Source of the DNA: Enterococcus sp. 9E7_DIV0242
GTDB taxonomy: Bacteria; Bacillota; Bacilli; Lactobacillales; Enterococcaceae
DNA: 64,000 nt
Direction: 5' to 3'
NCBI RefSeq assembly: GCF_002140975.2
Contig: NZ_CP147247.1
Location: forward strand, 1,116,001 to 1,180,000
This document shows, piece by piece, positions 56,146-64,000 of this stretch (its first letter is position 1; the number at the start of each line of letters is the position of its first letter). Made by a program: the position numbers and the translations under genes. The notes under the pieces are model-generated. The model did no database searches and was not told the origin of the DNA. It was given only the letters and a program-made list of their open reading frames with translations.

Positions 56146-57896
56146 TAAGCTTCACTCCCTTCTATTTTCGCTTCCAGCTGTTGCTTGTCCCACATTCGCT
56201 TGTACCAGCCGTTAGCTGATAACAGCTCTTTATGCGAGCCGCGCTCAATGATTCGCCCTTCATCCAAAACGATGATATCCTCAGCATGCATCACACTGCT
56301 AAGACGATGTGCAGAAATAATCGTCGTTTTATTCTTTCTTGCAGCCTTCAGATTCGTCAAAATCGCTTCCTCGGTTTTCGCATCGACTGCTGATAGCGCA
56401 TCATCTAAAATCAACAACTCCGGATCGATAATTGCTGCTCTGGCAATTGATAGTCGTTGTCGCTGACCTCCTGATAGAGAAACCCCACGTTCACCAACCA
56501 TCGTATCATAGCCGTCAGCAAAGCCTTTGATATCTTCATCGATATAAGCAGTCTTCGCAGCTTTCTCTACAGCTTCCTGTGGCAGGTTTGGTGCAGCGAA
56601 TCGAATATTATCCCGAACCGACATTGAAAACAGGAAATGATCCTGAGGTACATAACCGATTCCCGTAAGCAGCGCGTCCAAAGAATAGTCCTTGATGTCA
56701 TGGCCGCCCATTTGAATCGCTCCTTGATAATGGTCATATTCTCTCATCAACAGTTTTATTACTGTCGTCTTTCCAGCACCTGTTTTCCCTACGATTCCTA
56801 ATGTTTCTCCCTCATTGATCGAAAAGTTGATATCCTCCAACGCTGAGTCTTCCTCTTTCGGATAGCTGAAGGAAGAAACTGCCATAGTCAACGTCCCTTT
56901 CGCAGGTGTTTGAATCGCATCTTTTTTCTCAATGATATGGGTCTTTTCATGCAACAGCTCATTCACTCGATCATAGCTGGCATTCCCACGCTCTAACACA
57001 TTGAACAGCCGACCAATCGCAAACATCGGCCAAACCAGCATACCGATATAACTAATAAAAGAAACCAACTGACCAATTGAAATCGTTCCATCCATAATGA
57101 AATTCCCACCAACAATGATCGTCAAAACATAAGAAATGCCAATGATCAACGTAATAAATGGATCAAACAACGCATCTAAAAGGTTCACACGTTTATTTTT
57201 TATGATTGCATCCTCTATTTTTTCAGTAAAATCCTGAATATCTTCTTTTTCCTGACCAAAGGTTTTGATGACCTTCATGCCAGTAATACTCTCTTGCGTC
57301 TTATCATTGATTGTTGAGAAAGCCGCTTGCGAATCTCGAAACGCATCATGAAGCTTCGAACCAATGATTCGAGACATGACTGCCAAGAGCGGTAACGGAA
57401 TCAACGCAATCAAGGTCAGACGCCAATCAACGAACAAAATCATCGCAATGATCGTACTGCCGCCTGTGATAAATGAATCAGCAAAGGTCAGGATCCCTGC
57501 ACCTGCTACATTCTGGATCGCATTTAAGTCATTCGTCGCATGGGCCATCAAATCTCCTGTACGATGATTTTGGTAGAAGATACTGTCCATTCGAGTAAAA
57601 TGATGAAACAGCTGCCTCCGCAAGTCTTTTTCCAGATTTGCCGCACTTCCCCAAATGTACTTCCGCCAAATATAACGAAAAATATACTGTGCGATTGCTG
57701 CAGTTAATAAGACACCTACCCAAAAAAGGATACGGGTAAAGGTAAACTCCTCACTTGCAATAATATCTACGACAACCCCAATTACTTTTGGTGGGATCAA
57801 TTGAACAATTGCTACCATGACTAGAGCAAAAACACCGATCACATAACTTCTTTTTTCTTTCTTAAAAAACCAGCCTAACTTTCTAAAAACAGACAT
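56145..57896 (-). CDS. Heterodimeric ABC exporter, subunit with non-catalytic Walker B
   Basis: 583 residues: six membrane helices (about 15-310) and an ATPase domain (about 335-580). Walker A is GKTGAGKTT, the signature VSLSGGQRQR is canonical, but Walker B is LLILDDALSAVD, with Asp in place of the catalytic Glu. This complements its partner, whose signature is degenerate, giving one consensus and one degenerate ATP site. It is first of the two-gene operon and the YheI/BmrC-like half. No regulator gene or attenuation leader is seen upstream. Confidence 0.88.
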   Translation of the reverse strand: MSVFRKLGWFFKKEKRSYVIGVFALVMVAIVQLIPPKVIGVVVDIIASEEFTFTRILFWVGVLLTAAIAQYIFRYIWRKYIWGSAANLEKDLRRQLFHHFTRMDSIFYQNHRTGDLMAHATNDLNAIQNVAGAGILTFADSFITGGSTIIAMILFVDWRLTLIALIPLPLLAVMSRIIGSKLHDAFRDSQAAFSTINDKTQESITGMKVIKTFGQEKEDIQDFTEKIEDAIIKNKRVNLLDALFDPFITLIIGISYVLTIIVGGNFIMDGTISIGQLVSFISYIGMLVWPMFAIGRLFNVLERGNASYDRVNELLHEKTHIIEKKDAIQTPAKGTLTMAVSSFSYPKEEDSALEDINFSINEGETLGIVGKTGAGKTTVIKLLMREYDHYQGAIQMGGHDIKDYSLDALLTGIGYVPQDHFLFSMSVRDNIRFAAPNLPQEAVEKAAKTAYIDEDIKGFADGYDTMVGERGVSLSGGQRQRLSIARAAIIDPELLILDDALSAVDAKTEEAILTNLKAARKNKTTIISAHRLSSVMHAEDIIVLDEGRIIERGSHKELLSANGWYKRMWDKQQLEAKIEGSEA

Positions 57897-58031
57897 CTGT
57901 TTTCCCCCTTCTACAAAACACTTACTTTCTTCGGCTTATCACCTGTTCCAATAGTTTTTCTTTCATTTTAAAAGCTCCTTTACTAGGATATTTCTGAACT
58001 TCGCAGACAACCTATCCTCATTTTTTAGACA

Positions 58032-58059
58032 CAAAAAAACGGGCAAAAAAATCTGCCCG
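58032..58059 (-). terminator. Terminator of yneF
   Basis: CGGGCA pairs with TGCCCG around an 8-nt loop, followed on the minus strand by a T7 run. Confidence 0.8.
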
Positions 58060-58088
58060 TTGTGCTCGAAATTGTGATGATAGGAAGA

Positions 58089-58310
58089 CTACTTGTCTCC
58101 TTGGTTTTTCATCTGTTGCATCATTTGACGAATCTTCTTCTCAGAAGGCTTCTGTCCCATTGATGCCATCATCATTCGTAACATATCCTCATTAACGGGA
58201 GGATTCTTTTTGAGATGGTCCTGCATTGCTTTACGGGCAAGGAAAAATCCGCCTACCGCACCTGCGATCAAAGCGATAACTGCGATTAAAACTACTACTC
58301 CTGTTGACAT
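58089..58310 (-). CDS. yneF: YneF family (UPF0154) small membrane protein
   Basis: 73 residues. One N-terminal helix (about 4-25, [20 protein letters not shown]) with a cytoplasmic tail containing the family motif [20 protein letters not shown] and the Met/Gln-rich end. UPF0154 proteins are conserved across Bacillota; function unknown. AAAGGAG upstream of the start; own terminator. Confidence 0.92.
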   Translation of the reverse strand: MSTGVVVLIAVIALIAGAVGGFFLARKAMQDHLKKNPPVNEDMLRMMMASMGQKPSEKKIRQMMQQMKNQGDK

Positions 58311-58576
58311 ACTAAATCTCTCCTTTCCATCTTAAAAGCGAATGAGTACTGTTTTTCTTTTGAAAAGCGAAAAACATTGCTATCCATTACAAGCTTTAAT
58401 TTTTTAAATAGTTTATTGTAGATGCAATTCTCTTTTAATTGCTCTCAAGAAAACATTTTACTAGAAACACCACAAAAAGAAAAGGCATTTTAAAAGATTC
58501 CTCAAAAGAAATTTTTAAAACACCTTGATTCAAATTTTTTCCTTGCTTATTTATACATGCTCTACACAACAATTGC

Positions 58577-59467
58577 TTATTGTGCTTCGATTTTTTCCAA
58601 TAGTTCCGGATCAAATGTACCTGCAGCAAACCTTTCGATTTCAAATCCATAAGGGGCTTTCTTATTCTTTTTGTCCTCACCAACATAAGGTGTCTCCAAA
58701 ATTTTTGGCAATTCAATCAGCTTATCATGGTGGACAATCTTGTTCAACGCCTCAAAGCCAATCATACCAAAGCCAATGTTGGCGTGGCGATCCTTATGAG
58801 AAGCCATTGGATTTTTTGAGTCATTGACATGAATGACCTTCAAACGATCCAATCCGATGATTCGATCAAACTCCTCCAACACGCCATCAAAGTCTTCTTT
58901 GACATTATAACCAGCATCATTCGTATGACAGGTATCAAAAGTCACAGATAGCTTTTCATTCAAGGTTACCCCTTCGATGATTGTTGCCAGCTCTTCAAAT
59001 GTACGTCCAAGCTCTGTTCCCTTGCCAGCCATCGTTTCTAGCGCAATTTGCGGAATTTGGTCTTTGGAAAGAACCTCATCCAATCCTTTGATAATTTGTT
59101 TTAACCCTGCATCTACTCCAGCCCCTACATGAGCCCCTGGGTGTAACGTAATTTGCGTGGCACCTAAAGCTTGTGCCCGTTGGATTTCCTGACGTAGAAA
59201 TTCTGTAGCAAAGCCAAAATTTTCAGGCTTGATTGTGTTGCCAAGATTAATGATATATGGCGCATGAACTACAATATTACTGATGCCATGCTCCTTCATA
59301 AACGCTTTCCCCGCCTCAATATTCAGTTCCTCGATCGGTTTACGTCTTGTATTTTGGGGCGCCCCCGTATAAATCATAAATGTTGATGCTTTGTAGCTGG
59401 CTGCCTCTTCAGCAGCACCTAGCAACATTTTTTTACCGCTCATACTAACATGTGATCCAATTAACAT
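58577..59467 (-). CDS. nfo: Endonuclease IV (AP endonuclease)
   Basis: 296 residues, normal length for the Nfo TIM barrel. Metal ligands are visible in [35 protein letters not shown] and [22 protein letters not shown]. It cuts DNA 5' to abasic sites in base excision repair and uses a three-zinc centre. AAGGAGG precedes the ATG. No clear terminator is seen in the gap to yneF, which is about 265 bp and holds no other gene. Confidence 0.96.
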   Translation of the reverse strand: MLIGSHVSMSGKKMLLGAAEEAASYKASTFMIYTGAPQNTRRKPIEELNIEAGKAFMKEHGISNIVVHAPYIINLGNTIKPENFGFATEFLRQEIQRAQALGATQITLHPGAHVGAGVDAGLKQIIKGLDEVLSKDQIPQIALETMAGKGTELGRTFEELATIIEGVTLNEKLSVTFDTCHTNDAGYNVKEDFDGVLEEFDRIIGLDRLKVIHVNDSKNPMASHKDRHANIGFGMIGFEALNKIVHHDKLIELPKILETPYVGEDKKNKKAPYGFEIERFAAGTFDPELLEKIEAQ

Positions 59468-59637
59468 CTTGTTCCTCCTTAATTCTCATCCTTTTCAGAG
59501 TACGGGAAAATCTAGCAAAAGACAATCTTTTTGCTTTTATATAAAACATAATAAGACAGATCTACTAATCTCACAATCCTCCACTAGTAAATCATTTATT
59601 GATTTCTAATCATCCGATCATTACCAATCAACTGTAC

Positions 59638-60090
59638 TCAAGACTTTTTCTTTACTGCAAACTTCTCATATTGGCTGATCCATTCTTCCATGGTTATCTT
59701 AGTAGCTAGTTCGCCCAAAAGCTCATAAGGAATGGTTTTAGGATTAGTGAATCGAATACAGCTTTTCCCCATATTCAGCTTTGTCGGCATTTGCTTCTGG
59801 TATTCCTCTTGAAACCATGTAAGCAGCTCTTTGTTTCCCATCAATCCCATATGATATAGGGAAAGATGCCTTTTTTGAGCAGCTACACTGATAAAAGGAA
59901 GCCCCTCATCTTGCCTTCCAAGATAGCCGTTCGGGAACTCTGTCAATGGGACAATAAATGTTGGCATATCATACTGCCAAACTAATTCAAAGCCAGTTGG
60001 AATTTTTTGTTTTAGAAGTGTCAAAAGCCTCTTGTATGACTCCTGCCATTTAGGATCGATTTCTTGCATATATTCTTCTATATTATTCAT
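59638..60090 (-). CDS. DUF1801 domain protein
   Basis: 150 residues. The start NNIEEYMQEIDPKWQESYKRL, WQYDMPTFIVP and the C-terminal GKSCIRFTNPKTIP are typical DUF1801 (YdhG-like), a fold also seen in the B. subtilis frataxin-like iron protein Fra. It overlaps the YdeI-like gene by 4 bp (ATGA), so the two are translated together. Role unknown; iron handling is only a family-level guess. Confidence 0.78.
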   Translation of the reverse strand: MNNIEEYMQEIDPKWQESYKRLLTLLKQKIPTGFELVWQYDMPTFIVPLTEFPNGYLGRQDEGLPFISVAAQKRHLSLYHMGLMGNKELLTWFQEEYQKQMPTKLNMGKSCIRFTNPKTIPYELLGELATKITMEEWISQYEKFAVKKKS

Positions 60091-60767
60091 TGATTTTCCT
60101 CTCGAGCGATAGACTGTCGATACAGTTCTTTTGATTTGAAGCCTTGTTCTAAAAGACGAATCATCTCTGCTTTTCTTTTTTCCTGTGTAGCTACTTGCTT
60201 CGCACTGAATATATATTGCGCCCAGCCTCTTTGATAGCCTGGAGTCAACGTCGAAAACACCTTTGCAGCTTTAGGATTCTCAGCAACTACCTCTTCAATT
60301 TTTGGAACAAGCGTAGTATAATCATGAACCGTTTGACTTTTCGTCTTCACCGTACTCTTTTTCACCGCATTCTTGATGCCGACAATCGTGAACACCTCAT
60401 CAAGGCTGACCATTCTATTGAACTTTAACGATGTTCCTTCAATGTAGCCGTCGTCCTCATTTACACGCAGTGCGGGGAAAATTTCATCACGATGAATATA
60501 AGTATCATACTTTTTATTTCCTTTTTTAGGATAAGCAACATATAAAAGCCCCTCTTCATTCAACGCATTTTTCTCCTTAACATGACCTACCAGCTGTTTA
60601 AATTCTTCTATATCTTTGACAAATGCAAGAATCAAATCAACCTTTTGGTCAGACCATGCTGTTTCTTCAAATGATAGATCAGAGAAGTACTCAGCAGAAG
60701 GACGATTCAAAATCATTTTCTTTTTGTATGTTGCTAATTGTAGTTTATCAGTAATTGAACGAACCAT
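60087..60767 (-). CDS. YdeI/OmdA family protein
   Basis: 226 residues. The N-terminal 125 residues resemble a DUF3052-like module; the C-terminal part (about 140-226) is the YdeI/bacteriocin-protection-like domain (ENPKAAKVFSTLTPGYQRGWAQYIFSAK, then TQEKRKAEMIRLLEQG). These domains are linked to resistance to cationic peptides or bacteriocins in a few bacteria, but the mechanism is open. It is translationally coupled to the DUF1801 gene; a second DUF1801 gene lies 300 bp away on the other strand. Confidence 0.72.
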   Translation of the reverse strand: MVRSITDKLQLATYKKKMILNRPSAEYFSDLSFEETAWSDQKVDLILAFVKDIEEFKQLVGHVKEKNALNEEGLLYVAYPKKGNKKYDTYIHRDEIFPALRVNEDDGYIEGTSLKFNRMVSLDEVFTIVGIKNAVKKSTVKTKSQTVHDYTTLVPKIEEVVAENPKAAKVFSTLTPGYQRGWAQYIFSAKQVATQEKRKAEMIRLLEQGFKSKELYRQSIAREENQ

Positions 60768-61072
60768 ATGCTTCTCTCCCCATTTTCTTATATTACGCTT
60801 TCAGTTTATCATTTTCTCGTTCGTGAAACCATTATGAATCACCTGAAGCTATTGAAACATCAAGAGAATGAGAGAATGAGCATCTCTTTAAAGCAAACTA
60901 TTACGTCTTCCTTCTAAGTTGAATCATTGTCTCCATTGAAAGAAAGAATCCTCCACAGCAATTTCTATGAAAACACGGTATACTGTAAGAAGCAGCACAT
61001 GGTGGACATTTTTTATAAGTTATTTTTAATACTGACTCTAAATAAACGAGCCTCTATGAAAGGGAGAACCTA
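60768..61072. other. Intergenic region between divergent genes
   Basis: About 305 bp between the YdeI-like gene and the divergent DUF1801 gene. A rightward TATACT (60979-60984) may be the -10 of the latter. No other feature seen. Confidence 0.4.
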
Positions 61073-61411
61073 ATGAATTCAATAGAAAAATATATCCAAG
61101 AAGCACCAGTTGAAAGAAGAGCTACACTAACAGAGCTTTATCATTTCATCCAAAAGACAGTGCCCGAAGCTGAAGAAAAAATATCGTATGGTATGCCGAC
61201 CTTTTATCTAAAAGGAAACCTTGTTCATTTTTCCATCGCAAAAAACCATATTGGCTTTTATCCCACACCATCAGCTGTAACAGCCTTTCAAGACAGGCTT
61301 ACAAGCTACAAGACATCCAAAGGAGCCATCCAGTTCCCTTTAGACAAAGAGCTGCCGTGGCCATTAATTCGTGACATTGTGCTATTTAGAAAGAATGAAA
61401 ATCTCAATTGA
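61073..61411 (+). CDS. DUF1801 (YdhG-like) protein
   Basis: 112 residues, the compact form of the family: SIEKYIQEAPVERRATLTELYHFIQ, KISYGMPTFYLKGNLVHFSIAKNHIGFYP, and the C-terminal GAIQFPLDKELPWPLIRDIV. B. subtilis Fra (YdhG), a frataxin-like iron chaperone, belongs here, so an iron-related role is possible but unproven. AAAGGGAG precedes the ATG. It shares its fold, but little sequence, with the DUF1801 gene at 59638-60090, which suggests divergence rather than a recent copy. Confidence 0.82.
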   Translation: MNSIEKYIQEAPVERRATLTELYHFIQKTVPEAEEKISYGMPTFYLKGNLVHFSIAKNHIGFYPTPSAVTAFQDRLTSYKTSKGAIQFPLDKELPWPLIRDIVLFRKNENLN

Positions 61412-61612
61412 CCGGAACCTAGCTTTTCGTACGCTCTGCTTCCTTGCTACTACTCTTAGAAGCTTTCGCATGATGTATTCATTATCTATCATAGCGTTTT
61501 TCTTGGATGCTTGCCCATAGTCCAAAGATTCGAATGTAGGAATGAATGATATGAGACAAAAAATGGGCCTACCAAGATATAAGGAAGTAACTTCAGCCAA
61601 GTTTTAATCAGA

Positions 61613-61657
61613 TAAAAAGAACAGGACTGACCATATAAAAATGATCCTTCCTGTTCT
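61613..61657 (-). terminator. Terminator of tyrS
   Basis: AGAACAGG (61618-61625) pairs with CCTGTTCT (61650-61657); TTTTTATC follows on the minus strand. Confidence 0.75.
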
Positions 61658-61665
61658 TTATGTTT

Positions 61666-62928
61666 TTAGTATTTTAGCAAGAAATATTTTTTCTTTCCTC
61701 TACGAACAACAGTAAATTGTCCTTCGATCTTGTCAGCATCAGACAGCTCTGCAGCGACATCTTGCATTCGCTCGCCATTGATGTAAATTGCACCATTCTG
61801 CACATCTTCTCTAGCTTGACGTTTAGAGGGTTCAATTTTTGCGGCAATAAGCAATTCAACGATGTTCAATGAATCTTCTTTTTGTACTTCATAAGAAGGA
61901 ACATCCTTAAAGCCTTGAAGGATCTCTTGCGCATTTAGCTCTTTGATTTCTCCGCTGAACAATGCTTTTGAAATTTTTACCGCTTGCTCATACGCCTCTG
62001 CTCCATGAACCAAGGTTGTTACTTCTTTTGCCAAGGCCTTTTGAGCCGCACGTTTTTCCGGCGCTTCTGTGAACTCTTTTTCAATTTCAGCAATTTCTTC
62101 CATTGTCAAGAAAGTAAAGTATTTCAGGAATTTCATTGCATCTCGGTCATCTGTATTGATCCAAAACTGGTAAAACTCATAAGGAGAGGTTTTGTCTGCA
62201 TCTAACCAAACCGCATTTCCTTCTGTCTTTCCAAATTTTGTACCATCAGCCTTCGTAATCAAAGGCATGGTCAAACCAAAGCCTTGCACTTCTTTTTCAC
62301 GACGTAGCAACTCGATTCCAGAGGTAATGTTCCCCCATTGGTCGCTTCCGCCAAGCTGCAACAAGCAACCTTGTGTTTCATATAATTTTAAGAAATCATA
62401 GGCTTGAAGCAACTGATAAGCAAACTCCGTATAAGAGATCCCCGTTTCAATTCGACGCTTCACGCTCTCTTTACTCATCATATAATTGATGGTAAAGTTT
62501 TTCCCTACATCTCTCAAGAAATCGATTAGAGAGATTTCTCCTAACCAATCATAGTTATTTGCTAGGATTGCCGGATTTGTTTCATCTTCAAAATCAATAA
62601 AGCGAGAAAGCTGACCCTTGATACTATCAGACCAGTTCTTCACAGTATCTAGCGTATTCAAGCTACGCTCCGCATCCTTGAAAGATGGATCGCCAATCAT
62701 CCCTGTGCCGCCACCTACTAAAGCAATCGGTACATGGCCATTCAGCTGAAAACGTCGTAACATCAAAATCGGCAATAAATGGCCGATATGTAAACTGTCA
62801 GCTGTCGGGTCAAACCCAATATAAAGCTTGACAGACTCTTCATTCAATTGTTTTTTTAACGCTTCTTCATCGGTCGTTTGATGAACGAGACCGCGTGCCT
62901 TCAGCTCATCAAAAAAATCTGTGCTCAT
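61666..62928 (-). CDS. tyrS: Tyrosyl-tRNA synthetase
   Basis: 420 residues from the ATG at 62928 (GGAGG upstream); earlier in-frame codons to 63072 are spurious. Class I marks are HIGH as LHIGHLLP and KMSKS as [16 protein letters not shown] and [10 protein letters not shown] are typical of TyrRS, and the S4 RNA-binding domain is at the C-terminus ([19 protein letters not shown]). It charges tRNA-Tyr. No T-box leader fits in the short upstream region. It is divergent from a class A PBP gene, the same pairing as tyrS-pbp1b in streptococci. Confidence 0.97.
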   Translation of the reverse strand: MSTDFFDELKARGLVHQTTDEEALKKQLNEESVKLYIGFDPTADSLHIGHLLPILMLRRFQLNGHVPIALVGGGTGMIGDPSFKDAERSLNTLDTVKNWSDSIKGQLSRFIDFEDETNPAILANNYDWLGEISLIDFLRDVGKNFTINYMMSKESVKRRIETGISYTEFAYQLLQAYDFLKLYETQGCLLQLGGSDQWGNITSGIELLRREKEVQGFGLTMPLITKADGTKFGKTEGNAVWLDADKTSPYEFYQFWINTDDRDAMKFLKYFTFLTMEEIAEIEKEFTEAPEKRAAQKALAKEVTTLVHGAEAYEQAVKISKALFSGEIKELNAQEILQGFKDVPSYEVQKEDSLNIVELLIAAKIEPSKRQAREDVQNGAIYINGERMQDVAAELSDADKIEGQFTVVRRGKKKYFLLKY

Positions 62929-63086
62929 TTCTTTTCCTCCCGGACTCATTTTCACGGAGCAATTGCCCTGTCTTCTCATATTAACTGATTCACAGGTCAA
63001 ATAAAAGATAAAACCTAGCTTTTTCTTCAAGAAATTAAAGATTTTACGATAAAAACCGGAACAACTGTTCATTACTCGTTTTTTTT

Positions 63087-63095
63087 GCTATAATA
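63087..63095 (+). promoter_or_regulatory. Extended -10 promoter of the class A PBP gene
   Basis: TGCTATAAT, about 40 bp before the start at 63134. The -35 region is weak. Confidence 0.6.
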
Positions 63096-63133
63096 TCACG
63101 GAATATACGAATTGACATACTGAGGTGAAGTTT

Positions 63134-64000
63134 TTGGACAATCAACAAAATTCGAATCAAAAGAACCATGATTCTCATAAGCTACTCGACAAAAAGAAGA
63201 CATTCTTTACACTTAATGTCATTATACGGGTGTTAAAAGCTCTTGTTCTATTTGCTGTTATTGCACTCATTTTAGGTGGCTCATTAGGGCTGGGAGTCGG
63301 TATGGGATACTTTGCTTCATTAGTAGAAGGAACAGATCCTCCAACGCAAGAAGAGCTACAAAAAGAAATCAGTGACATCACAGAAGTTTCCAAAATGACT
63401 TATGCTGATGGCTCTACGATTTCAGCAATCAAATCTGATTTGATTCGAACACGTGTAGATGGTGAGCATATTTCTCAGCTTTTGAAAAATGCAGTGATCG
63501 CCACAGAAGATGAATATTTCGAGGAGCATGACGGTGTTGTTCCTAAGGCATTAATCCGTGCTTTACTTTCTGACGTAGCCGGGATTGGCGGCTCTTCTGG
63601 GGGCTCAACCTTGACACAGCAGTTGGTAAAACAACAGATACTGACAGACGAAACAACCTTCAAACGAAAAGCGAACGAGATTTTACTCGCTTATCGTATT
63701 GAAAATTTCTTTAGTAAAGATGAGATATTAACTACCTATTTAAATGTTTCCCCATTTGGTAGAAACAATAAAGGTGAAAATATTGCTGGTGTAGAGGAAG
63801 CAGCCAAAGGACTTTTTGGTAAAAGCGCAAACGATCTAACCTTACCGCAAGCCGCTTTCATTGCAGGGCTGCCTCAAAGTCCGATTGTTTACACGCCTTA
63901 TCTTAATACGGGAGAGTTGAAGGAAGATGTATCTGCAGGTATGGCTCGAAAAGACGATGTTCTCTTCAATATGTATCGTGAAAAAATGATTACTAAAGAA
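63134..64000 (+). CDS. Class A penicillin-binding protein, N-terminal part (cut by window)
   Basis: 289 residues are visible. The start is TTG with GAGGTGA six bases upstream. A polar cytoplasmic tail leads to one membrane helix (about 32-62), then the glycosyltransferase (GT51) domain with the catalytic region ATEDEYFEEHDGV, GGSTLTQQLVKQQ, KRKANEILLAYRIE and the FSKDEILTTYLN-FGRN stretch. The transpeptidase domain lies beyond the window. It polymerises and cross-links peptidoglycan outside the membrane. Divergent tyrS suggests the PBP1b/PbpZ-like branch, but I cannot separate class A paralogues from this part alone. Confidence 0.92.
   Translation, partial: MDNQQNSNQKNHDSHKLLDKKKTFFTLNVIIRVLKALVLFAVIALILGGSLGLGVGMGYFASLVEGTDPPTQEELQKEISDITEVSKMTYADGSTISAIKSDLIRTRVDGEHISQLLKNAVIATEDEYFEEHDGVVPKALIRALLSDVAGIGGSSGGSTLTQQLVKQQILTDETTFKRKANEILLAYRIENFFSKDEILTTYLNVSPFGRNNKGENIAGVEEAAKGLFGKSANDLTLPQAAFIAGLPQSPIVYTPYLNTGELKEDVSAGMARKDDVLFNMYREKMITKE

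Noticed and set aside
58435..58716. 93-codon minus-strand frame overlapping nfo
   Set aside because: It overlaps the 3' end of nfo in another frame and has no recognisable domain or ribosome site.
62929..63133. Tyrosine T-box leader for tyrS
   Set aside because: The region is too short and lacks the T-box sequence and antiterminator; no such structure is visible.

Overview
This window comes from a low-GC Gram-positive bacterium, most likely an Enterococcus or a close relative within the Lactobacillales. The basis is the AT-rich DNA, strong AGGAGG-type ribosome binding sites, TTGACA/TATAAT and extended -10 promoters, many hairpin-plus-T-run terminators, a pdhABCD operon, a tyrS gene divergent from a class A penicillin-binding protein gene, an M-box leader on mgtA, and an ISL3-type insertion sequence. 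Species cannot be fixed from sequence alone. Most of the window is ordinary chromosome; the first 7.6 kb is an accessory region.

Region by region. 1-5.7 kb: a leftward cluster encoding an acidic coiled-coil protein, an unrecognised 408-residue protein, an OmpR-type winged-helix regulator, a small membrane protein, a secreted glucosaminidase-type wall hydrolase and two type IV pilin-like proteins; the last is cut by the window edge. 5.8-7.3 kb: a tyrosine recombinase gene lying between two perfect 29-bp inverted repeats, with a strong promoter inside the segment that points outward, away from the cluster. Inversion would aim this promoter at the cluster, so I read it as a phase-variation switch captured in the OFF orientation. 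This is the most interesting feature. 7.7-12.5 kb: beta-glucoside PTS, 6-phospho-beta-glucosidase, an alpha/beta hydrolase and an AraC regulator. 12.7-13.4 kb: a DUF3885 gene broken twice at homopolymers. 13.4-18.8 kb: ribF, truB, a CshB-like helicase, a VanZ-RDD membrane protein and a small membrane protein. 18.8-20.5 kb: a complete ISL3-type IS with an 8-bp target duplication, inserted in a terminator. 20.5-21.8 kb: phnA/yjdM and, just upstream of it, a 107-bp tandem repeat array.

21.9-25.7 kb: the conserved nrnA, ytoI-like and ytkL-like cluster and a TetR regulator. 26-29.4 kb: small membrane proteins, a baeRF-type protein, a candidate small RNA and cspA. 29.5-31.9 kb: an isolated rnfC-rnfD pair. 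32-37.2 kb: acnA-citZ-icd, the oxidative TCA branch from citrate to 2-oxoglutarate. 37.6-41.6 kb: small genes (GNAT, zinc-motif protein, PH domain, DUF218, lipoprotein). 41.8-47 kb: the pyruvate dehydrogenase operon, which supplies acetyl-CoA. 47.5-50.6 kb: mgtA under an M-box Mg2+ riboswitch. 50.9-64 kb: a polytopic membrane protein, trxB, a GNAT, a heterodimeric ABC exporter, yneF, nfo, two DUF1801 genes with a YdeI-like gene, tyrS, and the start of a class A PBP gene.

No tRNA, rRNA or CRISPR array was recognised. All calls come from reading sequence and translated motifs; no database search was run.
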